DNA of 64,000 bases from Ceratopteris richardii (lineage: Eukaryota; Streptophyta; Polypodiopsida; Polypodiales; Pteridaceae), in NCBI GenBank assembly GCA_020310875.1, contig CM035432.1, positions 99,908,512 to 99,972,511 of the forward strand, written 5' to 3'. Position 1 is the first letter of the stretch, and every line of letters begins with the position of its first letter. The position numbers and the translations under genes were made by a program. Shown one piece after another: positions 21,060-34,694 of the stretch. The notes below the pieces were generated by a model. That model saw only the letters and a program-made list of their open reading frames with translations. It was not told the origin of the DNA and made no database searches.

Positions 21060-22440
21060 AATCAAAATATTATCAAGAATTTTTCCCTTGAACCATCTAA
21101 GAGCCTCAAGGTGAGGGGAGTCATGCACAATAAGGAGCCAAGTCCTCAAGCCCTCCCAAGCAATGAATCGGCTTCTCAACTGGCACCATCCTACATAGTC
21201 CACTCTCCTAGCCACATCAATATCCCCAAAACTAATACATTGGCATGTTTCTTGATTTTAGAAGTGTTTCCACAAATGGAAACCTTTGTTCCAAAACTTC
21301 CTAGATTTTTGGAGGTTCCAAGGCTCAAAACCTTTGATGCCCTTGATAGCGAACTAGATCGAATCATTTTTTTCTATACAAACTACCCATTTCCAATGTT
21401 CATTGATTGTGACAAACTCTTTTACCTTGTTCCAACTCTTCCATATGGAGAATACTAAGCTTGAGTCACTCAGAGTCACTTGATAGGGGTAGAATAGAAG
21501 AGTGACAAGATCCCAACCCTTCCACCTTGAAAAGTCCACAAGCTTAATAATGCTCTTGTTTCTAAAAATGCATTTTGCCTAAGAGGTTTCCCTATTGCTC
21601 CAAGCTTTGATTAACCATTTGGTTACCATTTTATTGGCCATTCCTTCAATTTCTAGGATCCCAAAACCACCTTGATCTTTTTGGCTTATGCAAGTAGCCC
21701 ATTCAATTTTGGGTACAGACTTCTTTTTAGGGTCTTGTAGCTAGAGAAAGTTTCTACAAATTCCTTCCAATTTGACAATCTCTTGATCCTTCGCTCTCCA
21801 ACAAGATAGAAAGTAAATAATCAAAGAAACAGTGAATGTGTTAACTACCATAACTTCCCTTGCTAGGTTTATGTGGATACCAACATGTTATCGAGCTTAA
21901 AAATAGCCCGTTTCCATCGTTGACCCATCAAAATCCCTAACAAGCAAAAGATTTATCACATGGAGATACACGCATAGTCATGATCAACCAAAATTTGAGG
22001 TGGGTCCCAACAATAACCTTGAAAGTTCTTTTATAATGGTTGATTTTGGAACTTGATGCCTCATAGAAGTATTTAGGCAATGCCAAAAAGTATCAATGCT
22101 TGCTAGATCATTATCTAGAAAAGCATACGTGTCATCAAGCAAGAGTCTCATGATACGTGGTCTTGACTCAGAGAAAGAAAGATGCCTAAGCCCTCAACTA
22201 AACTCCCTTTTGAAAGAAAAAGTATTATCTTTCAAGAAACTTCCCTTCTTAAACAATTTCAAAAGCAAGAGATGAAAGTTTAACTTGAAGTCCCTTCAAC
22301 TAACTCAAAATTTATAAAACATTTTAGCCTCCAGAATGTACCCCCAAGATTTTCTTAGGCTTAACAATCACTTTATTTTGACATTTTGACAAGGTTTTAT
22401 GGGAAAGACTTTGGAAGGGTCGAACACATGATGAGTGACT
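21060..22440 (-). pseudogene. LINE remnant, same family as the copy at 1032-2590
   Basis: Minus strand. 21354-21539 ('FSRWKGWDLVTLLFYPYQV...FSIWKSWNKVKEFV') matches the LINE segment at 1340-1530. 21600-21900 matches the 'NTF...CWRAK...ICRNFL' segment, and 22000-22400 appears to be the end of the reverse-transcriptase core. The plus-strand open frame at 21057-21458 is antisense to this LINE. Frameshifts are evident, because the matching pieces fall in different frames (for example, 21060-21350 matches in another frame). The zf-RVT domain expected downstream is missing on the left side. Confidence 0.75.
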
Positions 22441-22710
22441 ATGGAAATGTATAGGGACATCTTCTTGAACACTAACACTGATACAATAAATTCCTATTTT
22501 TCAATTTCTTTGTGGACAAAACCAAACGAGTGTTTCTAGATTGGTTTCACAAAAATTCGACTAGAAATTCATTAACATATGTGATTAATCTTACCATTGT
22601 TTCTCTACTACACCTGTGCGTAGGTGATCTTGCAAACAATATTCCTTCACTTTTAGAATGCCTTCTAGCTATGAAGATAAATTCCAACTTCCTTGAAATT
22701 TAGGTATTCC
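22441..22710. other. Unassigned
   Basis: AT-rich, with no motif recognised. It lies between the LINE remnant and the copia RNase H. Confidence 0.45.
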
Positions 22711-23091
22711 ATATACTCTATATTTAAGTGCCTACAACAAAATATTTTGCACTTAGAGCTTCCAATATGAGATAACATTGTGTTCCTTAGATGCCTATAG
22801 CAATCTTTCAAAAATCATGAACACATAGCCTGAGGTTGATCTCCTATCTTCCTTCAAACCTACCCAATTAGCATCACTAAAGCTTTTGACCTGCCATTCT
22901 TCACCAAACTTGTAAAACAAAGCATGATCAAATGTATGTTTTGTGTATCTTAACACTCTCTTGACTGAATTTAAGTGGCCGCTTGTTGGAGATTGTATAA
23001 ACTGAGAAAGTACACCAGCAACATAAGATAGTTCAAGTCTTTTAATGTTTGCATAGATTAATGATCCTGTGATGCATCTGTATATCATTAC

Positions 23092-23462
23092 CATCACGAC
23101 GAAGGAGACAAAGAAGCGAGCTCACACATATTCTCACAATCAAGGAGAAGCACACACACAGATTGAGGCAAGGAAGAATGATCTTCTTCTTTTTCTATTA
23201 CATAAAAGGAATGTACAAGAATGACCTCAAACAAGAATACAACAACTTCAATATATAAAGAAAGGTACAAAGAGAAAATCCTAATATTCGTAGATGAGTG
23301 AGCTAGCAAAAAACGAATGTGCCATCAATCTCAGTAGATAAATCTAATACATGTCAATGAAGTGTCCCTAACATACACTAACGTGACCACTATACATGTC
23401 AGAGAAATGAAAAATGATACGTGTCATGTTCGATCATCACATGTTGAGCTTGATATTTCAAC
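23092..23462 (-). repeat. Family 2 copia 3' LTR
   Basis: About 371 bp. On the minus strand it starts TGTTGAAATATCAAGC directly after the purine tract GAGGGGGAG. It matches the 5' LTR at 27017-27384 and the LTR at 44223-44596. The target duplication ATTAC lies at 23087-23091. Confidence 0.9.
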
Positions 23463-26400
23463 ACTCCCCCTCAAGCTCAATGTCATATCCTGTAATCCAA
23501 GCATCTCCAAAAACGTCTTCAACTTCTCAGCTCCAAGTGCTTTAGTGAAAATATGAGCAACCTACTCATCTATCCTCACATAAACAAGATCAATATCACG
23601 TGCTAATACCTTCTCTCTGATGAAGTGATAATGTACCTCGATGAGCTTTGTTATGGCATGAAAAAAAGGATTCCATGCTAACTTTATGCTACTAAGGTTA
23701 TTAGAATAGATGGTGATAGGCTTTTGCACTTCCAAACCTAAATCTACAAGTAGCATCTCCAGCCATGATGCCTCACATGCTGCCATTGCTGCACCTCTAT
23801 ACTCAGCCTCTGTACTCAACAAAGCAATAGTGGGTTGCTCCTTACTGCTCCATGTAATAGCTGCACTCCCAAGTGAGAATAGAAAACTACTAGTAGATAT
23901 TCTATCTGGAATGCTACCAGCCCAATTTGCATCAGTGTATCTGTGAACCTGCAAATCTACACGAGCTTCATAAAACAATGCATAATCCAAAGTAGCACTC
24001 ACATAACGTAGAGTGCACCTCAATGCATCCTAATGTGGCTTCTTGGGAACCTGCAAAAATTGATTTTCAAGTCCAACAATGAAACTTAGATTAGGCCTTG
24101 TAATTGTGAGATATATCAAGCTTCCCACAATTTTCTTGTACATAGTAGCATTTTCCAATGCTTCACTTCATTAAGTATCCAACTTCAAATTCTGATCTAA
24201 TGGCATAGAAATTGGCTTGCAATTAGCCATACCATACTTTTCCAACATATTCAAGGTAGATTGCCTTTGTGACATCCATATACCTGTTTTTGTATGTATA
24301 AACTCAATGCTTAAGAAATAGCACAACACACCAAGATCTTTCATGTCAAATTCTTGCATAAGAAGTTTCTTTACCTCTTTGATGCTTTCTTCATTATCAT
24401 CACCTACAATCAAGTCATCAACATAAATAGCCACAATTGTGATGCGATCATCACCCTTCCTTGCATATAGTGAATGATCTGCATTACACATAGAAAACCC
24501 AATGGTGGTTAAGTAATCAACAATGCTTGCATGCCATGCATAGGAGCTTGCTAAAGCCCATACAAAGCATTTTGCAACCCGAAAACATACTCTGGATGCT
24601 TTGAATCTTCATATCCTTGTGGCTGGTCCATGTATATTCGTCTAATTCACCATGTAGGAAAGCATTCTTCACATCCATCTGATGCAAAATCCATCATTTT
24701 GTTGTAGCTAATGCAACAAGTGTTTTGATAGTACACATTTTAGCTACAGGGCTAAATATTTCCTTACAATCAATTCCATATGTTTGTGCATATCCTTTTG
24801 CTACCAATCTTACTTTGCACATGCTTATGCTACCATGAGCATTGTGCTTTACCTTGTAAAACAACTTGCAGCCTATGAGTTTCTTTCCTTGCAACAATGG
24901 AACCAGCTCCCATGTATCATTTCCATAAAGTGCAGCCATCTCCTCGTCCATAGCTTTTTCCCAATTTGCATTTCCAATTGCATCTTCAAAACAAGAAGGT
25001 TCAGCATCTTGTATTACCTTTGTCATGTAGGCACAATGACGAGACATGTTACTATCATATGTCAATCGTGCTTATCATGCAGAAATGATGCTCTTGATTG
25101 TTTTCCAAATTGACATGTTGCACATACCTTTTGCGTTTCTGCAACTTCAAAATTTGGTAGTCCATTGACAATCTCCTTTGAGTGCATCATTTCCAGCCTC
25201 TCCAAATTTTCATGTCCGATTTTTTTGTGCTAGACCGCTAGATCAACAACAACTCCTACACCTTTTGCAAACATGGTTGCATTCATTTCAAGAATTTTCA
25301 CATTTAATGTGAACATCCTACCCACTTTGTTTCCTTTGGCAATCAATCATCCATCCTGTTTATATTCTTCTACATATAAACCATGAGCATTGAATCTGAC
25401 TTGTAATCCTTGGTCAACCATTTGTCCAATAGAAACCAGATTCTTTGTTATATTTGGAACATGCAACACATCAACAAGATGTTTTACCTTTCCATCCTCC
25501 ATAGAGAGTGCTATGTTTCTTGTATGCTCAATAGGGTGTGATGTGTCATCACTTGTTTCAACATATCCAGGAACTGGTAGTTTTGCAAGGTACTAAACCA
25601 TTTCGCATGACTCATCATGTGATTTGAAGCACCTGAATCAACATACCAGAAATTTTCATTCAATTTTGAAACATTCATAGACATTGTATTCATCATGTGA
25701 TGTTGAACCATGAACAGCTTCTCAGAATCATCTGCAATTGTGGATGCATAATTGTTTTGTTGCCTTCTATTATTTTGATTCTTCAACCTACAATCATGTT
25801 AAAAGTGTCCAAGTTTACCACAATTTTAACATCCTTTACTATCATTACCTGAATCATTTCTTTGGAAATTTATATGGCCTCTTTGGCTCCCCTTGCCTTG
25901 AAACTGCCCTCTACCTCCTACATGATTCTGTTGTTGACCTTGGTCTTGGTTATTGTGTCCGCTTCCACTTCTAGAGCCTCTATCTCTGCCTCTTCCTCTA
26001 CTAGAGTAGAATATGTGCTCATAACTAGGTTTTCCTTGGGAGTTTGAGTCCTCACCAAGATCCGTTTCTTCACTAATCAACATAGACACAGATCAACAAA
26101 ATTTAGAATATTTTCCCTGGTTTGGATAGACATTCTGAACTGCTTATATGTAGCTCCTAAACCACGAAGGCATACTTCCACCTTATCATCATCATCTACA
26201 TTCACACCAATCGATGCAAGTGCCTCACATATGCTTTTTATTTTCAAGGTGTAGTGACTTATTGACATACCCTTTTTCTCGAGTGTATGTAGCTCGTTCT
26301 TGAGTTGCAATTTCCGTGCCTTTATATTGGTCTCATACAATATGACCAGACTATTCCAAGCCTCTTTCGTAGTCTTGGTATCCTGTATGTGCCCAATCAT

Positions 26401-27016
26401 GCTATTGTATGCTACCAGATAGCCAATACATTACCTTTCGTGCTCCTTGTTTCCATTCTTCATACGCTCTTAACTGGTTTGTAGTCTGGTTCCTCTCTAG
26501 TAACTATTAAGCATTTTCATTCTCTCCTTTGATGTACTTCTAGTAGCCTTTTCCCATCAAGAAATTTTTCATTTTGAACCTCCAGGCATGGAAATTATTC
26601 TTGTCCAGCTTATCGCTCATAAGCTGACTCATCCCATGTGCGTTTTCCATTTCTATACCAATTCACAACACTACAAAACACTATAGGTAGCACTTCTTCT
26701 TGAACACTATCACACTATGACGTGATAGTTCCATCTCAAAAAAATAGAGTTTTTGTGTATCAAGAGTAGACGAAATCACTCGAAATTCTAGGTCTTGAAT
26801 ATATGAGTCTTTCCGAACATGATGCAAGTTATAGTTTTGCAAACTGACCTAGTTTTTCTATGGGCCCCACCTTGCGAGCTTCAAATGGAGGTTGAGATGC
26901 CTCCAAAACTTTGATTTGACCGTCATTTGTGAATCCTGCTTTCTCCATGCCTTCTCATATGCTCTTCACCATCGGCCTTCTCCACTAGCTCTGGGGCTAC
27001 ACTGCCTATGATACCA

Positions 27017-27384
27017 TGTCACAAGGAAGGAGATAAGACAGACCTCACACACACTCTCACAATCAAGGAGAAGCACACACAGATGTAGGCAAGGAAGAAT
27101 GATCTTCTTCTTCTTCTATTACATAAAAGGAATGTGCAAGAATGACCTAAAACAAGAATACAACAAGTACAATATATAAAGAAAAACACATAAGGAAAAT
27201 CCTAATATTTGCAGATGAGTGAGCTGGCAAGAAACAAATGTGTCATCACTCTCGGTAGATAAATCTAATAAATCTCGATAAAGTGTCCCTAACATATACT
27301 AGCATGACCACTATACATGTCAGAGAAATGAAAAATGATACGTGTCATCCTAGATCATCACGTGTTGAGTTTGATATCTCAAAA
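27017..27384 (-). repeat. Family 2 copia 5' LTR
   Basis: About 368 bp. On the minus strand it ends in CTTGTGACA and is followed by the primer site TGGTATCATAGGC. The matching target duplication ATTAC lies at 27385-27389. Confidence 0.9.
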
Positions 27385-30130
27385 ATTACATCTTCTAATC
27401 GTTCTCCATCATTCAAGCAAGTTTCTGTATTTGTGTCCATGGGCTAAGTGAATTTTTGCATGCACTCACTCTAAATTTGAAAAGAACATCCAACCACTAC
27501 TTCCTTTGCATCAAGGAGATGCCACGTTTTTCATAAACAACTTTAATTCCTGAAAAATATTTTAGCTCTCAGAGATATGAAATTTTAAACTCCTCACCAA
27601 GTTTTCTTTTGGTATCTTTAATGCCTATAACATCATTCCCTATTATGATGAGATTGTCAACATATATACAAATATTTTCTTCTTTATTTTCTTCATGTAC
27701 AATGAAGGATATCCACTTCTTGGGATGTACCTACACTTAATTAGATACTCTACCAATCTCTTGTTCCATACTCGTGGTGCTTTCTTCAAGCCATAAAGTA
27801 CCCTCTTCAACCTACAAACAAAGTTTGGATGAATTTCATCTTCAAATCCAATTGGTTGACTCATGTATACCTCTTCTTGTAGTTCTCCATTGAGAAAATC
27901 ATTTTCGATGTTGATTTGGTATAATGGTGACCTCTTTCAAGACCTAATTGCTATTAAAGCTCTAATTATTCCTATCTTTGCAACCAGGTGGAAATTTTAA
28001 TCATAATTTATTCAGTGTGATCATTCAAGTCCTTTGGCAACAACTATACCTTTATGTCTAGCTAGTGAACCATCCACATTCAACTTAACTTTAAACACCC
28101 ATTTGTTAGGAACTATCTTCATACCTTCTTTCTCTGGCACTAGCTCCCATGTGTGATTATATATGACAGCTTTATTCTCCTCTTTCATAGCTTGCTTACA
28201 TTTCATTTGTGTGCATGCTTATTCATATGTCTCAAGCTCTTTGTCTTTGATGATATGCATCGTGTATGCAAAATGGTTTGCCATGAAACTATCTTAACAC
28301 AGCCTTTGAGTTGGATAACTCTTCCTTGAAGATCTTCTGTCATTGCCTTTAAAAATATTCTTCTTCAACCTTCTTAGCATTACCTTTGCAATGATGACCT
28401 CTTCATATTCTTCTTCACTTGCATCTATCTCACTATTTTGAGTAGCACTTTCTTCTTCACCTCTACTATAAACTAAATTTGGAGACATACAATGATGTCC
28501 AAGTCTCCTGTCCATGTTCAAAATTCTCTATTAGATGTAGATGCCTTTCGACTTGAGATTTTTGTGCTGGATTTCTAAAATACTCTTTGATTAGTTTTTT
28601 CATAATTATCACCATCTTTGTTAGTAACCCTTTACTTTCCTTTGTCTTCATACCATCATGAAAGACACCATCTCGTGAGACTCTTACATAGTTCATGAAA
28701 GACCACATCTCATGAGACTCTTACATCCTTTGGTGTAGGGTTCTAATACTTATATCCTTTTCTCTCCATTGAGTAGCCGATGAAAAAAGCATTTTTTGTG
28801 ACATTGTTTCCATCTTCATTCTAACTTCTTGCAAAATGTGAACAAAGCAAACACATCCAAAAACTTAGAGGTGTGTAAGATCACGCTTCTTATTGGAATA
28901 TACCTCCTTTGGTATCAGGTTATGTATTCTTGATGATGTGCACCTATTCATAAAGTAAACGGTGGTTGTGGTAGCTTCATCCCAATAGTATCACAATACC
29001 TTCATCTCGTTAGGCATGCATCTTGAAAATTTAGCAATTTTCCTATTTCTCCTCTCAGCTACTCCATTTGATTGAGGTGCATACCTACAAGTAAACTGAC
29101 TTTGATCCCATTCTCTTGCAGAAAATATGAAAATTCTTTGGAGATTTATTCCCCTCCACCATCTAACCCTAAGGTTTTGATATATCATGTTTCTTTTTCA
29201 AGGTTGAGTTTTTAATCTCTTGAATATAGAGAACATATCTAATTTTTGCTTCATACAAAATAGCCATACCTTTCTTGAGTAATCATAGATGAAGATGAAA
29301 AAAATATCTATTACGAGTGATTGAAGTCTATTAGATAGGTCTCGATATATCAATATGTATTAAGACCAAGACATTTGGGGAGCATAATTGCTGCTCTTGA
29401 ATGGTTACCTCATTTGCTTTCCTACTTGACAAGCTTCATAGAACTCATGTAGTCCAACACTATTAAATTTTTGAAAACCTCTTACCACTTCATGTTTGCT
29501 CATGTCCTTTAGCTTTGGACTATTGACGTGTCCTATACTTTTGTGCCATAAGTCTAGATCCAAAATATTCTTGTCTGCATATTGAATGTATAGAGCCTTT
29601 CCTTGTGGATGTTGGAGATCCTTCCTTCTCTTGTACCTTGAGCAATAACCTTGAAACCTTCTTTTGGATTCTTTATGAAGCACCCATTCTCATTGAATAT
29701 GACATGATAACCCTTCTCTATTATTTTCCTAATCAAATCAAGTTCTTTGAATTTGTAGGAACATGAAGTAAATTGGATAGTACCTTTGCTCTGCTTGTAT
29801 CTCCAAGCCTTTTATCTCCAATATGCTCAATCATGTGTTGAGTATTATCACCTATTTCAACACATCTTTTCCACTTGTACATTACTGAGCTTCCTTGGCA
29901 TGACATATGGTTACTACAACCTAAATCAATGTACCTTTTTTGTCATCTTCATAAGAGCTTCTATACTAATGCCTCATTGTAAGTAATATGTGCTCTCTTC
30001 CTTCACTTGAGGTGCTTGCATAGTTTCTTTGAATCCTTTGATTTCCTCCATTTGGTCTTCCATTTTTTAGCAAAAATTCACTAGCATAGTTTCCTAATTT
30101 ACCACAATGATAACATGTTATATTTATATG

Positions 30131-31135
30131 AGAATTTCAAGTGCTCTTAGTAATACATTTAGTATTGTGTGTTGTGCTCTAACCTTCTTCTTCTTCCTTG
30201 TATTGTTCGCATGCTTTTGTAGAACTCAAAATCCAACAATTGGTATCAGAGCAGGTCATCACTTCATCTACGACATCATCAACACCCCTCCAAATGCACT
30301 ATCATAGTGCCTCTAGAGGCAATTTCATCCTTTTGTTCCAAACATACATGTAGGTTTTGAGTTGCTAGATCTAATAGAGCTGAAAGGGGTTGTTTTGTTC
30401 AACTTTTCAAGAAACATCCATTTGTTTGCATCGGGGTATTTTACTCAGTGGTCATGGCTAAAAACAATGATGTATTCTATATGTTGGCTATTGAGGATAG
30501 ATTGGATGGTACTAATTATTCATTATGGACATATATGAGGTGTCATGTATCGATTGCAAAAGGAGTGTGGAATATGGTGGAGGGTGTTGCAAAATGTCCT
30601 ATTACACCCACAAATATAGTTATCGAAGGTTATGTAGATCGCATTGAAATTTAGGATCTTCAAACTCATGTTCGTGTTGTGGTTCTTATTGCTCGTACTA
30701 CAAAGTAAATTCATTGGGATGGGAGAGATGCTCAAGCACATGCATTGATAGCCTTGTCTGTCAAACGTGCCATTGTTCCTCACATTCACTCTTGCAAAAT
30801 GGCAAAGGATGATTGGGATATACTTAGCACTTTATACCAAGCAAGAAATGAGGCTCATGTTGCTAACCTCTGAAAACAGCTAGAGAGTGAGCACATGAAT
30901 GAAAGAGATTTCATGGACACTTTTTGACAAAGATAAGATATTTGAAGGAGTAGTTGACTTCTGTAGATGAATTCTTACCTGATAATTCACTTGTGCAGAC
31001 TATTCTTAATGTTCTTCTAATTTAATATCAGATTTTTGCTTCTACTCTTTGGTTCATGATGAAAGGCAATCCAAGTGCCTTAATATTTGAGGATATATTC
31101 TCTATTTTTTGCAAGAAGATCAGTCTAGACAGTCT
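30131..31135 (+). mobile_element. Family 1 copia remnant (partial LTR, leader, gag)
   Basis: The right half of a family 1 LTR (30131-30236, ending in 'tccaaca') is followed by the primer site TGGTATCAGAGC (30240-30251), a shortened leader, and gag from ATG 30448 or 30454 ('FYMLAIEDRLDGTNYSLWTYM'). Gag similarity runs to about 31135. Nothing of pol follows. A broken fossil with several breaks. It abuts the gag end of the previous minus-strand copia at 30125. Confidence 0.83.
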
Positions 31136-31510
31136 TGGAACATTAAGCTTGGACTATGCTTGAGGTGGCTATGCTCTATATCAAATCCATCCTTTGGATG
31201 GTGCCATATATGTACCTTGAAGAATAGCACTTATGTGCACATTATTTCTTTGTATTAATTGGTTGATTAGTTATTATCATTTCTTGTAAGGTTCAAGGTA
31301 TTTAAATACCTTTGTAAAAGGAAAGAGTAAAAGGCCTAAAAGCCATGAGTTAGGAGTGGTTGATTCTCAATCAATCAATCAAGAGGTAGATATGACTTCA
31401 ACTTTCTCTTTTCCTAGACTGTAGGAAGAGATTCCAATCAACCTAAACTACCAAATCCGCCTATTTCAAATTCAAATTCATGAATAAAAAGCATGTTGAT
31501 ATAATCAACA
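31136..31510. other. LTR-like or unknown repeat segment
   Basis: About 375 bp with a TATA-like 'ggtatttaaatacc' palindrome at 31298-31311 and a CAATCAATCAATCAA tract near 31370. The layout would suit an LTR promoter and R region, but no terminal TG...CA pair, primer site or second copy is present. It lies between a family 1 gag remnant and a copia integrase fragment. Confidence 0.35.
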
Positions 31511-32453
31511 GTATACGTAAAGATTCTGAAACATTTGTACATGTGCTTCAACAAGTATCTAGCACATGAGGAGAATCATACAAGTAGACCACTCAAGAAG
31601 CTCATATGTGATGTAGAGGGGGAATACTTCTCTAAAGAGTTTGATGCATGCTTGCATGATAAATGTATCAAAAGGGAAGTGACTAGCAAGTACTCTCCTC
31701 AATTGGATGGAATTGAAGAGAGAATGAAAGAAGACTATGGTTGGATATGCTAGAACAATGCTTGAAGAGAAGAGGTTGCCACATTATCTATGGGTAAGGG
31801 CTACTTCAATTGCTTTGTACCTTGTCAATAGACTACCATCCAAATCACTTCAAGGTATAAATACTTATGAAACATGGCATGGAAGAAAACCTATTCTTGG
31901 ACATTGCAAGTTGTTTGGTTGTTTAGCTTATGTTCATGTACCATCACAAATAAGAGGTAAGCTAGACGAAAGGAAAACAAAGGTAGTGTTTAGTGGGTTT
32001 GACTCAACTCAAATGGGTTACAAGTTCTATAATCCTTCAACCAAGAAATTCACTACAAGTAGAGATGTTGTGTTTAAAGAACACATGTCTTGGTATGATG
32101 AAGACAAACAAAAGGTAACTCTACCATATGATCTTGATTCTAATTCTCATCAATTAGGAAGTAAGCATGATACAGAGGTCTGGGATCCAAGATGTGATAT
32201 AGATGATGAACAAGATGAAGAGGAAAAGGATTAAAAGCTATGGAAGTCAAGAGGCAAAGAAAAGATGCAAGAGTGTGGAGAATGCTCCAAGGAGACACCT
32301 AGAAGGTCAACAAGAGAGAAAAGACAACCCAAAAAGATATGGATATGATTCCACATTTGTTACAAATCATCAATTTACTTGGCAAAGGACTCAATTTTAG
32401 AGGAAACCTCAACCTATGAAGAGGCAAAGGGAAACCTGAATTCGGAAAAGTCA
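31511..32453 (+). mobile_element. Ty1/copia integrase fragment
   Basis: Plus-strand copia integrase. The second half of the catalytic core ('LKKLICDVEGEYFSKEFDACL', with D and later E residues, about 31590-31720) runs into a frame at 31737-32234 ('YARTMLEEKRLPHYLW', 'ALYLVNRLPSKSL', 'GCLAYVHVPSQIRGKLDERKTK', 'TSRDVVFKEHMSW'). Integrase inserts element DNA into the host chromosome. The fragment ends where the gypsy LTR begins at 32454. It is better preserved than most copies here but broken, with few breaks in this part. Confidence 0.87.
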
Positions 32454-32930
32454 TGTTGATTGGATCTCATAGATGCATGTACGCAGAGGATAGTACAAAA
32501 ATGAAATCTCACAAAAATACTCAAAGAATAGAAAGAAACAAGAGAATTGGCACCAGATTGGGTACAATCTCCCCCCACATACTCTGATGGAGAAGTCTAT
32601 CAGAGCACGTGTATTTATAGGCATTTTTCATTATGCTCTGAATAGAAGATACATGAGGGTGGTGCTTTGAAAAGCGTGTGTTTACGAAAATCTGCTTATT
32701 TGCAAATACATCGCTTTTCAAGTGATCTACTATTAAAAGAAAATAGCTTTTTAAAGTTTTCTATTATTTTTACAAAAAAAAACTAAAATAATATCTTCTA
32801 AATATCTGAATAAGTCCACATGCGTTCACACCCTCATGAATCTTCACCTGCTAAATCAAAACACAAATCACTAGAAACCCTCAAGATATTAAAATCCATA
32901 TAACATTCCATTATTCCATAAAGCATAAAA
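32454..32930 (-). repeat. Gypsy family G 3' LTR
   Basis: About 477 bp. The minus strand starts near TTTTATGCTTTATGGAATAATGG (the family start is TGTTATACTTTATGG) and ends at TCAACA (32454). The copies at 50198-50557, 51051-51546 and 56303-58205 belong to the same family. A TATA-like 'cctataaata' equivalent lies near 32610. Confidence 0.87.
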
Positions 32931-34694
32931 TGCCTCCTAGTTGATAAGCAACTAACCTCACCTGATAAATATAAAGTAGACGTGGTTGTCCAATCACATG
33001 TCCCATGATTGAACAATCATAAGCATATTCCATGGTAGAAGAACATGCATGGAATTAGAAAACTGGAATTTAATATGACTTTGAATGATATGCAAAAATC
33101 AAATGATCATAATGTGGAGTTAGTGATGTCTTATGAATCCATTGAGATTCTGCAAGTGAGTGATTTTAATATTTAACTAAATATCTATGAAATTGATTAC
33201 TTGTACGTGTAATAGTAACATCATAATCAAGTATTTTCTCTAGAGTTAAAATTTCAGCATCCTCTTCTAACAAAGGAGGATCATCTAAAATAGGAGTGAG
33301 TGGTAAAGCTCCCTTAAACAATTTTCATAAATTGATATGAAAAGAATCATGTATATTCCAATGAGAAGGTATGTCTAATCTAAAAGCATTCTCATAATAT
33401 TTTGAATAATACGAAAAGGTCCATAATAACATGGTGAGTTTAACTTTAGGATGTTGTGAAATAGTTTTCAAACATCTTTTAATTATTCATAACCATACAA
33501 AGCCATTTTCATTAAATTGTTTAGCCAATCGTTTCTTATTAACATTATGCATGTAATGTTCTTTACTCTTCTTAATGCTAATGAACCTCATGAAGTGTAG
33601 AAATATGATCTTGTGCAAAAGAATCAGCCATAAGTATATCAGTTTGAGTGAGAGTCATAAGAGTGGGAAGCTTCTTACCATAAACAATTTCGTAGGGTGC
33701 ACATTTAGTAGTTTTATGTGTTGTGTTATTATATGCAAATTATAATAAAGGAAGTTTCTCATTCCAATTACTCAGATTAGCTAAATAATAACAACGTATT
33801 AAATCTAAAATAGCACTATTCATAGCTTCACTTTTCCCACTACTTTCAGGATGAAATGTAGGGCTAAAGTCTATTTTAGAACCTAAATTTTGAAATAACG
33901 CAACCCAAAAGTGATTACAAAAATGAACTTCAATCTGAAAGATTAACTTTTGGAAAACCATGATGTGGAAAAATACATTTAATAAATAACATAGTAGCTT
34001 TAGGTGCAAAAAGAGTATTTTTACAAGTAATGAAATATGCCTGTTTACTAAACCTATCAAACAATTGTCCAAATCATATCATTACGAGATGAAGTTTTAG
34101 GAAGACTAGTAATAACATCCATGGACATTTGTTCCCATGGACGATTAGGTATGGGAAGTGGCATCAATAATCCAAATGCTTTACCATGGTGTTGTTTCAC
34201 ACATTGATACACAATGCAATGGGCAACCTATTGTGCAATATCCTTTTCCATATTTGGCCAAAAGAAAAACTCTTTTCATGTAGAAGTCATACTTTCTATG
34301 CCCCACCCATATATGGTGGTTCATGCATCTTTTTCATAAAAAAATCTTTAAAACCTTGTGTGATGCATAGCTTGTGTTGGAAATACAAGAGTCCATTATT
34401 AGAAGTGTACTGATCCTCACTAAACGTTGTAGAATTATTGAAATCATTCCGTGTTTGTGAAAAGTACAAATAAAATGCATAAGTAAGAATCATGTCATGA
34501 AATGAATGAATATGAAGAGAAGAAATATTATTGATTGAAAGGATATTTGTTTGTGGGGATGGGAAGCGACTAAGGGCATCAACTACAACATTAGCTTTGC
34601 TAGGTTGATATTGAGTGATAGGCTAAAAGATTTCTATGGATAAAGCACATTTAACGTGTCTATCTGAAATCAATGATTGATTTAATGAATGTTT

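Larger units (their letters stand above)
23092..27384 (-). mobile_element. Ty1/copia 'family 2' element with both LTRs and target-site duplication
   Basis: A complete-ended minus-strand insertion, with 5' LTR 27017-27384 and 3' LTR 23092-23462, flanked by ATTAC at 23087-23091 and 27385-27389. Inside are a primer-binding site (about 27004-27016, TGGTATCATAGGC), gag (about 26650-25850) with a zinc knuckle near 25800-25840, a protease with 'WYVDSGASNHM' (about 25610-25660), a GAG-pre-integrase piece (about 25230-25080), reverse transcriptase (25065-24171, 'IYVDDLIVG'), RNase H (24023-23562) and a polypurine tract (23463-23476). I do not recognise an integrase core. By eye the two LTRs differ at about one position in eight, so it is an old, broken copy with several breaks. 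Confidence 0.9.
22711..30125 (-). mobile_element. Ty1/copia element, split by a nested copia at 23092-27384
   Basis: Minus-strand copia in two parts. The right part (30125 to 27385) has a gag zinc knuckle (about 30090-30120), a GAG-pre-integrase domain (29405-29683; 'LDLWHKSIGHVNSPKLKDM'), integrase (about 29190-28740; 'CRYAPQSNGVAERRNRKI') and reverse transcriptase (28206-27643; 'GFEDEIHPNFVCRLKRVLYGLKKAP'). The left part (23091 to about 22711) is the RNase H ('GSLIYANIKR', 'FSDANWVGLKEDRRSTSGYVF'). The split falls inside pol and carries the 5-bp target duplication of the inserted element. No LTRs were found. A broken fossil with many breaks, older than its insert. Confidence 0.85.

Noticed and set aside
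21057-21458. Plus-strand 133-codon frame
   Set aside because: Its second half and probably all of it is antisense to a LINE remnant matching the copy at 1340-1730.
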